Positions 46,847 to 56,616 of a stretch of 64,000 nucleotides of DNA are shown here, piece by piece. Under the pieces are notes generated by a model. That model was not told the DNA's origin, searched no databases, and saw nothing but the letters and a program-made list of their open reading frames with translations. Source of the stretch: Molanna angustata (taxonomy: Eukaryota > Arthropoda > Insecta > Trichoptera > Molannidae); NCBI GenBank assembly GCA_963576475.1, contig OY754979.1, forward strand, positions 34,509,778-34,573,777, in the 5' to 3' direction. Position 1 is the stretch's first letter, and each line of letters begins with the position of its first letter. Position numbers and translations under genes: made by a program.

Positions 46847-47170
46847 AAATATTTATTGAGGTTGTTTGCAATTGAATTTTGATCCTCAATTATGTCGTTA
46901 CCAATTTTCAATGTCTTAATGCATGTTTCCTTCTGATTATGGTTTAGATTTTCTTTCATTATCTTCCAGACGGTTTTACTATTATAATTGTCTTGTTCCA
47001 TTTTGTTTTTATAGTAGAGTGCCTTGGCCAGTTTTATTGCCTTGTGACACGTATTCCGATATTTCTTATAGTAATTTAAAAGGCTTATATTAAGGGGAAA
47101 TTTCAATACCTGTTTGTGTAGCCTGTCTCTCTTGTGAATACTTTGTACAAGAGCATTCGATATCCATGGT
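46825..47170 (-). pseudogene. LINE ORF2, linker segment in shifted frame
   Basis: This is the bridge between endonuclease and RT. It carries the conserved 'KPWISNALVQSIHKRDRLHK' just inside 47,170, 'YYKKYRNTCHKAIKLAKALY' and 'VWKIMKENLN'. It is in a different frame from both neighbours. Entry is by an indel in the 12-base A run (plus-strand poly-T at 47,171-47,182). Exit is by loss of one base near 46,850, where NKY is followed by LQMSEKN-stop instead of the expected F/TNVGKK. Because the two shifts compensate, only ~110 codons are misread. Confidence 0.88.
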
Positions 47171-48118
47171 TTAATTTTTTTTTTTGGAATGTGTTATTAA
47201 TAATTTCAACGTGGTACTTGCGTTGATATGATCTTGTAACGTTGATACAAAACACTGTAATGCTAGTTCAGGGTCAGTTTTATTTAGTGTATTTGCCCAA
47301 TTTTCTTGTTTTAGAGATTCTAATAATATATCATAATTTGTACTTTTAATTGATTTATTTTTTGAAGTTTGACATATCATTTTATCATCAATCTGTACTA
47401 TAGTCGCATAATGATCTGTGAAAGAGCTTTGTATTATTGCTGCCTTGATTTGGGCTTTCGTTCTTACAAATATATGATCAATGCATGTTGATGTTGTGGT
47501 TGTTTCTCTAGTAGGCTTATTTATAGTTGAGATGAAGCCATGCTCATAAAGGAGACAAGTATATTCCTCAACATGACTGTTTCTCTCTAGTATATTTATA
47601 TTCAAATCTCCTGCAATTACATCATATTTACATTTCGGTAAGTGAGTTAGTATTTGATTTAGTGATACTAAAAATTGCGTAATATTTTTATAAGATGGTG
47701 AACGATAAACTGCAAGAATCGTCAGTTTGTTATCACATGTAATATTGAGGGCATTCGCATCATTTAGGTTTACAGTTGTACATATTGGGTTTAAAGACTC
47801 TTTAGCATAGACCACAACACCATCGGATTTATTAACGTGCTGTGTTGTTTGGAATGTGCGGTACCCTTTAAGACTAGGAACAACATTATTATCTACCAAC
47901 CAACATTCGGTAAGTATGAGTACATCTGGATCTAAACAAGCTCCACTTAGAAAAAGTACCAGCTGATCAAAATTTTTTTGAATGCTTCTGATATTTACGT
48001 TTAAAATTTTAAGTGTTTTTTCGCTACGTAATCGCCATGTACATTCTATAGGAGTTACAAGTTCCGTTGTCGTTATTAGGCTTTCTAGTTCATCGAGAAC
48101 TGACTCTGTGATTGCCAT
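47171..48118 (-). pseudogene. LINE ORF2, apurinic-like endonuclease segment
   Basis: 315 residues with an N-terminal start at 48,118 that fits family length. Motifs of the APE-type (exonuclease III-like) nuclease: LNVNIRSI 39-46, LILTECWL 67-74 with the metal-binding Glu at 71, AVYRSP 136-141, GDLN 170-173, IDHIF 213-217 and the final TDH 234-236. All catalytic positions are therefore kept. This enzyme nicks target DNA to prime reverse transcription. The frame ends in KKKN-stop in the poly-A run, where the shift to the linker segment occurs. Confidence 0.9.
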
Positions 48119-49060
48119 TGTGTATTAATGTGATACTTTTTGAAATGTGTACAACCCCCAGGTTGATATAATAATACTTCACACAATTTTTTGTGTGATT
48201 CTCTATAAGCAGATATTGGGTGTATATTATGTATCTACATGTATAGGCTAAATTATGTATGTTTTTGGTATATGTTGTATATTGAGTATGTTTTATGTAA
48301 ATTATGCAAATAAGCAAAATACAGCCACGATGAACACCATCGACCTGACAAATCCAATGATGTACATTGCGGATGGTTAATGTATTAGAAAAAGTAAAAG
48401 TAAATTCTGAGTGTTGGTGTGTAAGTTTTGTGTATATGTTATATGTTAAAGAAATTCGTGTTTGAGTATAAGTCATTTCTATAAAAAAAGTAATTAAATC
48501 AGAAATAAAATTAGGAAATAAAAAAGTATTTAAAAGAGAAAAACATCAAAACAAAGAAAAATATTAAAACTTCCCCAAGAGAGGTATTTGTCCATTGTTG
48601 TTTTCTGTTTGACGACTTTATAGAAAGTATTTTGGTCTGACTGCAAGCTCAAAAAACTCTGGTCTCCGGTCCCTCTCCGGTAAAAGTTCCCACATTCTTC
48701 TATTACAATAATATAATAAAATAAAACTAATCTTGTGTAGAAACATTCATTAGGTTCAAGTCTAATAATAGCTAAATTTTGTAATAGCTAAATTTTGATG
48801 TATTGTATATTCTGATAACAAAGAATGAGAAAATAACAGCCCGATATGATATGATCGATTGTTTCCGGAATAGCCAAACATTTCCTACAACTATCATCTA
48901 CTACATTTATGTCTTTTTATTATATATTTTTGATAATTTTTAGTTTTTATTACTCTTCAGAATCGCTATTATAAAACCTTCTAAATCCTATTTTATAATT
49001 GTTATAATAATAATTATTATTATTTATATCTATAATTAAAAGTTATATCTATAATTAAAA
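48119..49060. other. LINE 5' flank, then AT-rich DNA
   Basis: The minus-strand frame 48,476-48,090 (MTYTQTRISLTYNIY...) overlaps the ORF2 start but resembles no ORF1 (no zinc knuckle or coiled coil). 48,870-49,060 is ATT-rich with no feature. Confidence 0.35.
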
Positions 49061-49109
49061 GTATATATTAAGTGTTTTGAATAAAATTAATGAGTTTTTT
49101 GAGTGTTTT

Positions 49110-49175
49110 GAATAAAATTAATGTAGAATCAAAAAGTCTTTATAAAGACTTTTTGATTCTACATTAATTTTATTC
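49110..49175. repeat. 66-bp perfect palindrome
   Basis: Two 33-base arms with no spacer, meeting at 'gtctttataaagac'. The outer part 'gaataaaattaatgtagaat' also begins the right edge of the adjoining foldback, and a tandem duplication of 'agtgttttgaataaaatta' lies just to the left (49,071-49,120). Confidence 0.95.
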
Positions 49176-49284
49176 TGCGCGATTGGCCTATTTCGCCTTG
49201 TTAGGGCATCAACTAAGCTAGTTAATGCCCTAACAAGGCGAAATAGGCCTATCGCGCAGAATAAAATTAATGTAGAATCAAAAA
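49150..49284. mobile_element. Foldback MITE with 60-bp arms
   Basis: Arms 49,150-49,209 and 49,225-49,284 are reverse complements with one mismatch, separated by a 15-base loop that is itself nearly palindromic (aactaagctagtt). The arms contain 'ctgcgcgattggcctatttc' and 'gccttgttagggcat'. It has no coding capacity. Together with the overlapping 66-bp palindrome it has three copies of the same ~25-bp end in alternating orientation. Confidence 0.93.
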
Positions 49285-49412
49285 AACCTTTACTTTTAAT
49301 TATAGAATTAGATAGAAACCTTTACTTATAATGGAATTCTACCAAATAAAAACTTCATCGATAATTATTATTATTTATTTATAGGCAGGCAGCCAAGGCT
49401 GATGTGCCTATA

Positions 49413-49660
49413 TCAACTGTCGAATTTTATTATTTGGTTGTAACTATTTTGCTGTGTCCAAAAAAATTCCAGTCTATTTTTGAAAATATTATCATTTTCA
49501 TCATCCAAATCATGTTGGGGCAGTTTATTCCAAGTATTCACCACTCTATTTGAAAGAAAATGCATTCGAGGATTTGTCGAGAATCTACTTTTCACAAGTT
49601 TTAAGCTATGGCCACGCAAATTAGTGTTATGACTATATTGAAGAGATTTTTCATGTTTAC
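49413..49660 (-). pseudogene. CR1-like LINE C-terminus
   Basis: The minus-strand frame from ~49,660 reads 'YSHNTNLRGHSLKLVKSRF', 'MHFLSNRVVNTWNKLPQH' and 'NIFKNRLEFFWTQQ', with a stop at 49,413. The pattern RGHxxKLxKxRx...FFSxRVVxxWNxLPxxV...FKxxLDxxW is the C-terminal signature of CR1-type LINE proteins. 5'-truncated; it differs in sequence from the C-terminus of the LINE at 45,146. Confidence 0.8.
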
Positions 49661-49699
49661 ATTATGGCCTGTCTAGTGTCTATAATATTTAAGAAAAAA

Positions 49700-50085
49700 A
49701 ATGTAATAAGTTCATAATGTTCTATCTGTGATATATAATACAAGAAATTTTGTGCTATTGTGAGGTGGTTTAAACAAAAAAATGTTAATAAAATATTTTT
49801 AATTATTTTGAATAGTCAGTTATAAAATTATTTAAAAATAAGTAAAAACACAACTTTTTAACTCTTTTCCCCTAATTTGAATTTAAATTAGTGTTTTTAC
49901 TTATTTTTAAGTAATTTTATATAATTGTTAATGGAATTCCATCAAGAATTATCAGTCAAAAAATTAGAAATAATTTTGAATTGTATTTTTTTCTTCTTAT
50001 ATATGTTTTTTGTACAGGTAGGTACTTACCTATCGTGATTGTGTATATTGGTTTTTAATATTAAAAAAAAACATATAATATCACA
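49700..50085. other. AT-rich, nothing recognised
   Basis: An inverted pair 'tataaaattatttaaaaata' / 'aagtaattttatata' near 49,820-49,924 suggests a small AT-rich foldback; no gene seen. Confidence 0.35.
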
Positions 50086-50098
50086 ACATATCCCACAA

Positions 50099-50433
50099 TG
50101 TGGGATAATAAGCATCAGGTGTGTGGGCGTGCATCACATTATAAAAGGAAGCACGACACATGCGTGTTTACACACACACTAGTCTCGTCTCGTCTCACCT
50201 TAAAATACACTTCATTCAGAATTTAATTATTGCCTGTTGTATTTTCGATTACCTACCCGGCTCTTACGGGTCACCAGAAAACGATGACAATACTTGAAGA
50301 TACATCATTCAATACAAAAAGAGTTGAAGCACTATTCAAAACCGGCACCCTAGAGCAAAGTAAAATAAATGTGTTAAAATTTATATACATATCGACGGGT
50401 GTCAAATGTAGATATTTCATATTTTTATTGTGA
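50099..50433 (+). mobile_element. Possible 5' LTR and gag start of an LTR retrotransposon
   Basis: 'tgtgggataataagc' could be an LTR start (TG...). A TATA box 'tataaaag' lies at 50,140-50,147, followed by 'agtctcgtctcgtctcacc'. Then come 'cggctcttacgggtcaccag' and an ATG at 50,284 opening 49 codons (MTILEDTSFNTKRVEALFK...). This layout (promoter, short leader, primer-site-like 'gggtcacc', ATG) suits a BEL/Pao- or gypsy-like 5' end. No second LTR, protease or RT follows, and the peptide is too short to classify, so this is tentative. Confidence 0.3.
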
Positions 50434-50499
50434 GTCATACCAAAGTCAAACTTGGACGAACTATACTATTAATGCCGTAATAATAATAATATTTTTGGA

Positions 50500-50680
50500 C
50501 CATTTATATAGCGCCGTTTTTGTGAATATTCCACCTTAAAAGGGCTTAAAATTGATAAAGTTGTATCATGTTGTGTCTGTTGGGATTTCCGAAAAAGGTA
50601 CGTTTTGTGATCTTTCGAAATCGGTCGTGGATAAGGGTTCGAACACGCGACTACTGGATTAAAATATTGTATAGGTAGGT
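50500..50680 (+). repeat. TATAGC-CCG repeat with a tRNA-like end
   Basis: 'tatatagcgccgtttttgtg' and 'ccaccttaaaagggctta' are shared with 22,978 and 11,060. Further on 'atcggtcgtggataagggtt' and 'cgaacacgcgactac' looks tRNA-derived. Confidence 0.4.
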
Positions 50681-50831
50681 GTTAAGTTTCCTGATAAATA
50701 AAAATAAAATAAATAAATTAAAATAATTTATTTATTTTATTTTTAGATTACTAAGTTCATCGTCTAATAATTGTGACCTTGAGGAGACTCATGGACATTC
50801 AATAATAGTTATTAAAATCAAATATTATTTC

Positions 50832-51660
50832 GACCAGAACCAAAAACCTCCTACGAACATCGGAAATGAAGGTTTTAAGGGCTATCACAGGGGAGACGCT
50901 TAGGGACAGAATTCGTAATGACGACATTAGGCGGACCTGTGAGACCGAGAACATCATACAATGGAGTAGAGGGAGATCGCGATCCATTTCCACGCCGGCG
51001 ACGCTATAGAGCCCATTGGCCCTGTTCGCCACCGGACGCAGCCGCAACATCGGACAAACACAAAATATCCACCATCCATCGGGTTCAACCACTGCCCCCG
51101 AGAATCCAACCTCAAACGGCGGGGCAACCGCTCAAGATCGGCAGCCGGGGCAAGCCCCTAGCACAACCGATTCTAACGGAAGGGCTTGCCCCCGCACCCC
51201 TCGGTCCTCGTGTTGGCGTCCGAAAGCTTGGCGGGCTAACACCGGGGGCATCCGACGCAATCATCACCTGTCAGATTTGACGTCACAGATGTCAACACAT
51301 GATGTCTGACCCGACGTCTGCGCCGGCGGTGTGCCCGGACCAAACAACATTCGCCACAGTTGACGAGTCACTGCCGAGCGAGACTAGAGGCGGCCGTCCT
51401 GCTCTTCTCTAAGTACAGAATTGACGAGGGCACAACAGCGTCGGCCGCCCACCCCCGCCTTTACTGCCTAGGCCCTTAGAGCCGCAACCTAGGCCCAACA
51501 ATGGAGTAGAGCTAGGAAAAGATTCTGGAGGGACCATGTCAACAAGATGGACGCATCTCGAATCCCATCGGCAAACGAAATCCCACCAGGGCATCGCCTC
51601 CCCGGAAGACCACCGAAGAGGCAGACCTCAGCTTCATACCTACCTTTCTCGATAAACAGA
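50832..51660 (+). pseudogene. RTE-like LINE C-terminus split by a GC-rich insert
   Basis: Left half: 'LRTSEMKVLRAITGETLRDR', 'IRNDDIRRTCETENIIQWSR'. Right half, resuming in register after the insert: 'QWSRARKRFWRDHVNKMDAS', 'RIPSANEI', 'RLPGRPPKRQ'. The pattern EMKxLRxIxGxTxRDRIRNxxIR...W.xRxxxxWxxHVxRM...PGRPPKR is the protein region following the reverse transcriptase in RTE-like LINEs. Apart from the 526-bp insertion the frame is intact for ~90 codons. Confidence 0.82.
50972..51497. mobile_element. 526-bp GC-rich insertion with 14-bp target-site duplication
   Basis: The 14-mer acaatggagtagag occurs at 50,958-50,971 and again at 51,498-51,511, and removing one copy with the insert restores the LINE reading frame. 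The insert is strikingly GC-rich ('ggccgcccacccccgcc', 'caccgggggcatccgacgca') in this AT-rich region, with no terminal inverted repeats and no A tail that I can see. It may be the 5' part of a GC-rich retrotransposon (gag-like, Pro/Thr/Ser-rich in one frame) or a SINE. The origin is unknown. Confidence 0.8.
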
Positions 51661-51769
51661 TCTACGATCTAATATAAGGTGAAGAATATTATTATTTGCG
51701 TATACGCATAGATTACATTTTTTGCCTGTTGGGAGTCAATAATATTTTTATGACTAACGTCGTTTAAAG

Positions 51770-52035
51770 ACCAATTTCTCAATAGATGACGTTACAAAAA
51801 GTATATTAGTCTCTTCATAGGTGGCGACGGTGTTTCAGCTTATTCTAAAGTGAGAAGAACTCTCGAAATTGAATTGATGGTTAACTCAATAAGAAAGCAT
51901 AATTGGTGAACTTTGCGCAAACGCATAAAGTAATCACGTAAACCGATCAATAACGGGTCGTAAGCCCTGTCACGGCCTCGGTTTCCCGGTTCTCCTATAA
52001 TATTCCAACTTCGTCTCTATTGAGATGTTACAAAT
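51770..52035 (+). repeat. Family Z repeat
   Basis: 'gcgcaaacgcataaagtaat', 'cacgtaaaccgatcaataac', 'gggtcgtaagccctgt' and 'ttccaacttcgtctctattg' match 16,420-16,560. Confidence 0.65.
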
Positions 52036-52451
52036 ATGTCATAATAGTTACCTATTTATTTGTTTGGGTCGATGGCACAGCAGTTATACCTATGTAGGTA
52101 TATATGTAGTAGACTGGAATATTAATCCATTAGACGCTGTTTGCAATTCTGTATATTGAATTAACAACTTGGTTCTTATTTAATACTTCTCCTCACATTC
52201 CATTTCTCACCCCGCTTAAGTTATAATAATTATTGTTCCGAATGTCATCTCTAATACCAACATGAAAATAAATGAATGTTCCTAATATATTTAGCACAAT
52301 GCCTCTCACAATATTACGAATCTTTATGTCATTGTTAGTAATGTATTTATGTATGACTGACATTAATTGCTACTCATTACTCCCCGCCACAGTTATCATT
52401 TTAAAACATAAATAATTCGACTGTCGATTTGTTAAAAATACTTTACATATA

Positions 52452-53365
52452 CTAGTTGCATGTAACACATGAGATCCATCTGTTAATAGTGATAGTATGT
52501 ATAGTTGAAGAATAAGAATGAAACTATAAACCCATAAATCCAAATTATTGAAAATTTTAACACATGTTGGTATGTATGTCAAGATAGGACAGTATGGAGG
52601 TCTGTCCTCTTTTCCTAGCCGGAATATGAAAACAGCATGATGGTATGTATGTATGTATGTTTGGAGATTAAGTATCAACTAGGTATTAAGTCTTCTTACA
52701 TTTTGTGTATCTAGGCGACTGCCATACAAATTGTATGAAGCGATGTCGTCACTAAATTCATTTTTTAGATGTACCCAATTCTACAATATTAATATTTTTT
52801 ATAGGAAATTAAATTATCTAGTTGGGGTGTTTCGGTTGTTTTCGATATTTTTAAAAAAATTGGAAATATAGGCAGTTAAACTCATAAATTTATCATAAAA
52901 AAATTATTTTTCTTAATAAAAAATGTTAGAAAAACTCTGGAATTTTTTGAAAAAGCTTATTTGAGATTTTGTATTTGTCTATGTTTATACCAATTTTCAG
53001 AGTTCTAACTTTTATGGTTTTTGAGATATGTGGAAAAATAAACCAATAATTCAAAAGTTGATAACCCCTGACTGAAACAAAAATTCACAATTCTGAGTAT
53101 AAAAGTTTTGTAGGCCCTATAACTTTTTATATATTCTGAAATTTGGCTCTGTAAATTGAGCGGATCAAAAGTTATAAGGGGGGGGACACACAGACACACG
53201 AAATGTTTTACTCCGAATTCTGAGTATATCCGTATAACTACGAGTATAGAACATATATGCTGCGAAGTCGTATTTTTCTAAACTTATACCAATTTTCAGA
53301 CTTCTAGCTTGTATGGTTTTTGAGATAGGTATATGGAAAAATAAAGTAAAAATTCAAAAATTCGA
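52452..53365 (+). repeat. Family Y repeat, uninterrupted copy with partial duplication
   Basis: It runs from 'ctagttgcatgtaacac' to 'gaacatatatgctgcgaag' (53,266). Then 53,271-53,365 repeats an internal block ('ccaattttcag', 'cttctagctt', 'gtttttgagata', 'aaaaattcaaaa') already present at ~52,990-53,060. It lacks the LINE insertion of the 33,826 copy and is therefore the reference for the empty site. Confidence 0.75.
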
Positions 53366-53764
53366 GCTGAATTTAGTGTTTCATCGTTTCGTGTTTCATA
53401 CATTATATTGTAATAATTGCGCATATTTGTGTACATGCCGTATGCCCAAGGTCATAGACGTTAACATGGGCCTTAAGAGAAATAAATAATGTTGAAGGAA
53501 TTGACAGTTAGATAATTCTGTGGACTGGTTTGTGGTGTCATCCGTGTCATTGTCTGACTTTGATGTCAAGTCTTTATTTTGCATTCTCAATCTCCTCATT
53601 CCATCATTGTCACAGTACATATGTGTTTGGTTGTCACAATGAGATATAGCCGGCATTTATTATACCATTATTTAGACCATTTACATTAGCACCTCGCTTC
53701 ATTCATATTCAAAAATCTACTGTGGGTATTAATAATTTTAAACTAATAATTTACTAATTTATAA

Positions 53765-54165
53765 TTGGGGAGTAAGTTTGAACGGAATGGAAGACCCGAT
53801 GAAGATATTGAAAAAAGAGTTATGGCAGGTAATAGAATACACAGAACACTCAAACCAGTAATATCCGATCCAAGTACCTATCTCAAAGAAAGCCAAAATT
53901 GCCGTACATAATGCAATTGCAGTGCCTACTTTGAAACATGGACCTGGTAAAAGAGGCATGAAAGTAGAATAAATGCTGTAGAAATGAGACCACTAAGAAG
54001 AGTATGTCATATTATAGAACGACATATGATAGAATGAAAACTTAAGACATAAGATAAAGAAGGATATTTAAAGTAAAATGAAAGTGAGTACCTTGAGGTG
54101 GTTTAGACATAATGAAAGAATGAACAACAAACAACTGACCAAACAATATCTATGCATGGGTGTGA
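53765..54165 (+). pseudogene. Family R retrotransposon, longest C-terminal copy
   Basis: It extends further 5' than the other family R copies: 'GRPDEDIEKRVMAGNRIHRT', 'LKPVIS', then after a frameshift near 53,875 'SKKAKIAVHNAIAVPTLKHG', the region just after the reverse transcriptase. It continues with degenerate 'RRVCHIIERHMIE', 'LRWFRH' and 'MNNKQLTKQY' and ends before the 3' untranslated signature. Several stops. Confidence 0.75.
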
Positions 54166-54329
54166 GGTCATCGAGTAGATACCTATTATGAAGGTGAACT
54201 ATTCTGAGAGTAGGAGGTTCAACTATCCTTCCATCTCTTTGCTGGTGTTCCGGGTATAGCCTTCTGTTGTTGGGTATTATTTCTTTCCGTGTTTACAATT
54301 TTGACAATTCTATTGTCATCCATGAGGTA

Positions 54330-55000
54330 AGTGGCTCTGTAGGGACAGGAGGTACTGAAGGTTTTATAAGGAATAGAAGAAACGGGAGAAACTCAAGGGA
54401 GGTAAAAGGCATTGAAGGGACGGGAGGTGCTGAAGAGCCTGCATGGATGAGAGGTACTGAAGGGTCTGAAGGGACGGGATGTACTTAAGGGCATGAAGGT
54501 ACGGGAGGTATTGAAGGGCCTCAAGGGATGGCAGGTATTGAAGGACCTGAAGGGTCTGAAGGGCCTGAAGGGAAGGGAGGTATTGAAGGACCTGAAGGGA
54601 CGGGAGGTGCTGAAGAACCTGAATGGATGAGGAGTACAGAAGGGCCTGAAGGGACGGGATGTACTAAAGGGCATGAAGGGACGGAAAGCAGTGAAGGCCC
54701 GAAGGGACGGGAGGTACTGAGGGGTCTGAGAGGACCGGAGATTATGAAGGGCCTGAAGAGACTTGAGATAATGAATTTCCCGAAAGAACGGGATGTACCT
54801 ACTTAAGAACCTGAAGGGACGAGAGATACTGAAGGGCCTAACCGGAGATACCGAATGGCCCAAAAGGACGGGAGGTACTGAAGGTCCTGAAGGGACAGGA
54901 GATAGTGAAAGGCCTGAATGGATAGAAGAGGCGGGAGGCACTGAAGGGACGGCAGGGACTAAAGGAAATGAAGGGACTGAAAGAACAGAAGGGACTATTA
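54330..55000. repeat. Degenerate GAAGGGNNN minisatellite (collagen-like reading)
   Basis: Built from 9-bp words such as gaagggcct, gaagggacg and ggaggtatt. A larger ~181-bp unit occurs twice ('ggtgctgaaga(g/a)cctg(c/a)', 54,425 and 54,606). In one plus frame it reads Gly-X-Y-like (EGPEGTGGIEGPEG) and on the minus strand Pro/Ser/Phe-rich. Stops occur in every frame within ~110 codons, so I treat it as a minisatellite. Confidence 0.85.
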
Positions 55001-55439
55001 ATTATACAGGCAATACCTTACGAATTAGAGTCGAATTAACGATAGGGAATAGAACATTAAAATATTTATTTATATTTAAAAAGATAATAATAAATTTTAA
55101 GTATAATCGATGATTAAAAAAAGACAAGACATACTATGTAGCTACCAGCATCTGTATGTATCCGTGTACATAATATGTATGTAAAGGTATATATGTATAA
55201 ATAAAATAAACACAATATTGTATGTATGTACTGTTTGTTCCTTGTGTTAGATGTATTTTGACATGCTAAACTAATACGTACCTCCATGTTCACGATATTT
55301 AGATGACATGGTAAAAACAATATTTCTGATATACCTACTTACTCAGTTTCTTTCTCTCATTTCACATTACTCTTTTAGGGATTCGCTGCAGGTACATGCA
55401 TGTCCACTGTAGCGATATAGGGAAGTACTTCTTTTTCTT

Positions 55440-55670
55440 TTCTCGTGTCAGCAGCAATCAATCTCTTCTCGACCAATACTTGGCAACGTCGACAGCCGCG
55501 CCGCTACAGCGTAGCAGGTCCTCGTGTAATTGGAACTTATTGTAGCGAGTGACAAAAGCATCGCAAGACCGGAGACCATGACTGCATGTATTGCTGCAAG
55601 AACATGACCACGCTATAACAACACCAAGTGCCTTGCAAGACATATATACATACACGCAAAGGTGGATCGA
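55440..55670. repeat. Unassigned repeat with 'gcaagac' words
   Basis: 'gcatcgcaagaccggagacc', 'gctgcaagaacatgacc' and 'gccttgcaagacatata' resemble the sequence inserted at 56,660-57,092. Locally GC-richer ('gacagccgcgccgctac'). Confidence 0.4.
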
Positions 55671-55749
55671 ACTAGAAAATTTCTATTGATGCATTTATTT
55701 TTGAATAAAAAGTAAGCAATCAACTAGGTGAAGTCGACATTATACTGTA

Positions 55750-56275
55750 AATTGTTTTTATTGTCATATCTCATTAGTTTTTTGTCATTTCTCATTAGTT
55801 TATTTTTTGTCATTTCTCGTTATTTTTTTTGTCATATCTCATTAGTTTTTTTGTCATTTCTCATTAGTTTTTTTGTCATATCTCATTAGTTTTTTGTCAT
55901 ATCGATTTATTTATTTATTTATTTATTTTATTTTTAATTTACATAAACACTACAGAACAATAATTTATTTATTAAAGGTTACAAACAGTTGTTTTTAATA
56001 TATACATATAAATTCAAATTTAATTATTAAATATAAAAACGAAAATAGTTCACCAATTACTAAATTACCATCTTACGAAAAAGAAAAACAAAAAAGAAAG
56101 ATAAAGAAACAATTAAAATAAGATCAGTCAAAATTAGCTAAACAATGGACAAGCTAGGAAATAAGGACAGGAATATGAAAAGGAATGGGAATAGGTAATG
56201 CAATAGTACAACACTAGTACAATTTATACAACATAAGAATATTGCAATATGCTGTCATATCTCATTAGTTTCTAT
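55750..56275. repeat. 'tttttgtcatatctcattag' minisatellite, interrupted
   Basis: Seven units of ~21-28 bp (55,750-55,903), differing mainly in T-run length and cata/catt. The array is split by an insertion at 55,904-56,252 and resumes with one unit at 56,253-56,271. Confidence 0.9.
55904..56252 (-). mobile_element. LINE 3'-end insertion with 9-bp target duplication
   Basis: Flanked by 'tgtcatatc' at 55,895-55,903 and at 56,253-56,261. The left edge is a (ttta)n tract, the complement of an (AAAT) tail, so the insert is on the minus strand. 349 bp, AT-rich, no coding sequence. The related word 'ttacaa...' insert at ~59,431-59,535 may be the same family. Confidence 0.75.
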
Positions 56276-56290
56276 TTTTTAAGATACAAA

Positions 56291-56495
56291 GCCGACCGCC
56301 GTGGCACAGTTGGTAAGCCGTTCGGTTTCTGTGCGGGCGTCCTGGGTTCGATTCCCAGCAGAGGAGAAATTTATTTAAATTCATTTCTCACGCAAATATT
56401 GATTCTATTGGCTGGAAACACTGGTAAGAAATTGTCATACGGCAATAAACTCGCCACTTGCGCAGGATGCAAGAAAGTGTTAATTATTATTACAG
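56291..56495 (+). mobile_element. tRNA-derived SINE, family B
   Basis: Head almost identical to the 24,747 copy ('gccgaccgccgtggcacag', B box 'gggttcgattccc'). The body is slightly shortened around 'ggaaacactggtaagaaat', and the copy ends 'gaaagtgttaatt'. Confidence 0.88.
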
Positions 56496-56616
56496 GCGAA
56501 TTGTTACATCTATGGCTCTTTTTTAATTGTTACATGACATCATTTATGAAGTTTTTAAGAAATGTTAAGGCTTTTTGTATTCCATAAAGGTAGGTACTAA
56601 TAACGTACATTTTATA

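Larger units (their letters stand above)
44754..48700 (-). mobile_element. Nearly full-length CR1/Jockey-group LINE
   Basis: It comprises a 3' poly-A tail (poly-T on the plus strand at ~44,752-44,763), ~380 bp of 3' untranslated sequence, ORF2 in three frame segments (45,146-48,118) and a 5' region to ~48.6-48.7 kb. The 5' region has a GC-richer patch ('ctctggtctccggtccctct' near 48,657) but no convincing ORF1. It is the only element here with both endonuclease and reverse transcriptase. Two indels are the main damage, so the insertion is fairly young. Confidence 0.85.

Noticed and set aside
48090..48476. ORF1 of the CR1-group LINE
   Set aside because: The frame has no zinc knuckle, RRM or coiled-coil features and overlaps the ORF2 start; it is most likely chance.
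50284..50433. SAP-domain-like (Ku70-type) exon
   Set aside because: 'GTLEQSKINVLKFIYISTG' loosely resembles a SAP helix pattern, but it is too short, lies after LTR-like signals and has no neighbouring exon.
54393..54941. 182-codon minus-strand Pro/Ser/Phe-rich frame
   Set aside because: It is the antisense reading of the nine-base minisatellite at 54,330-55,000.
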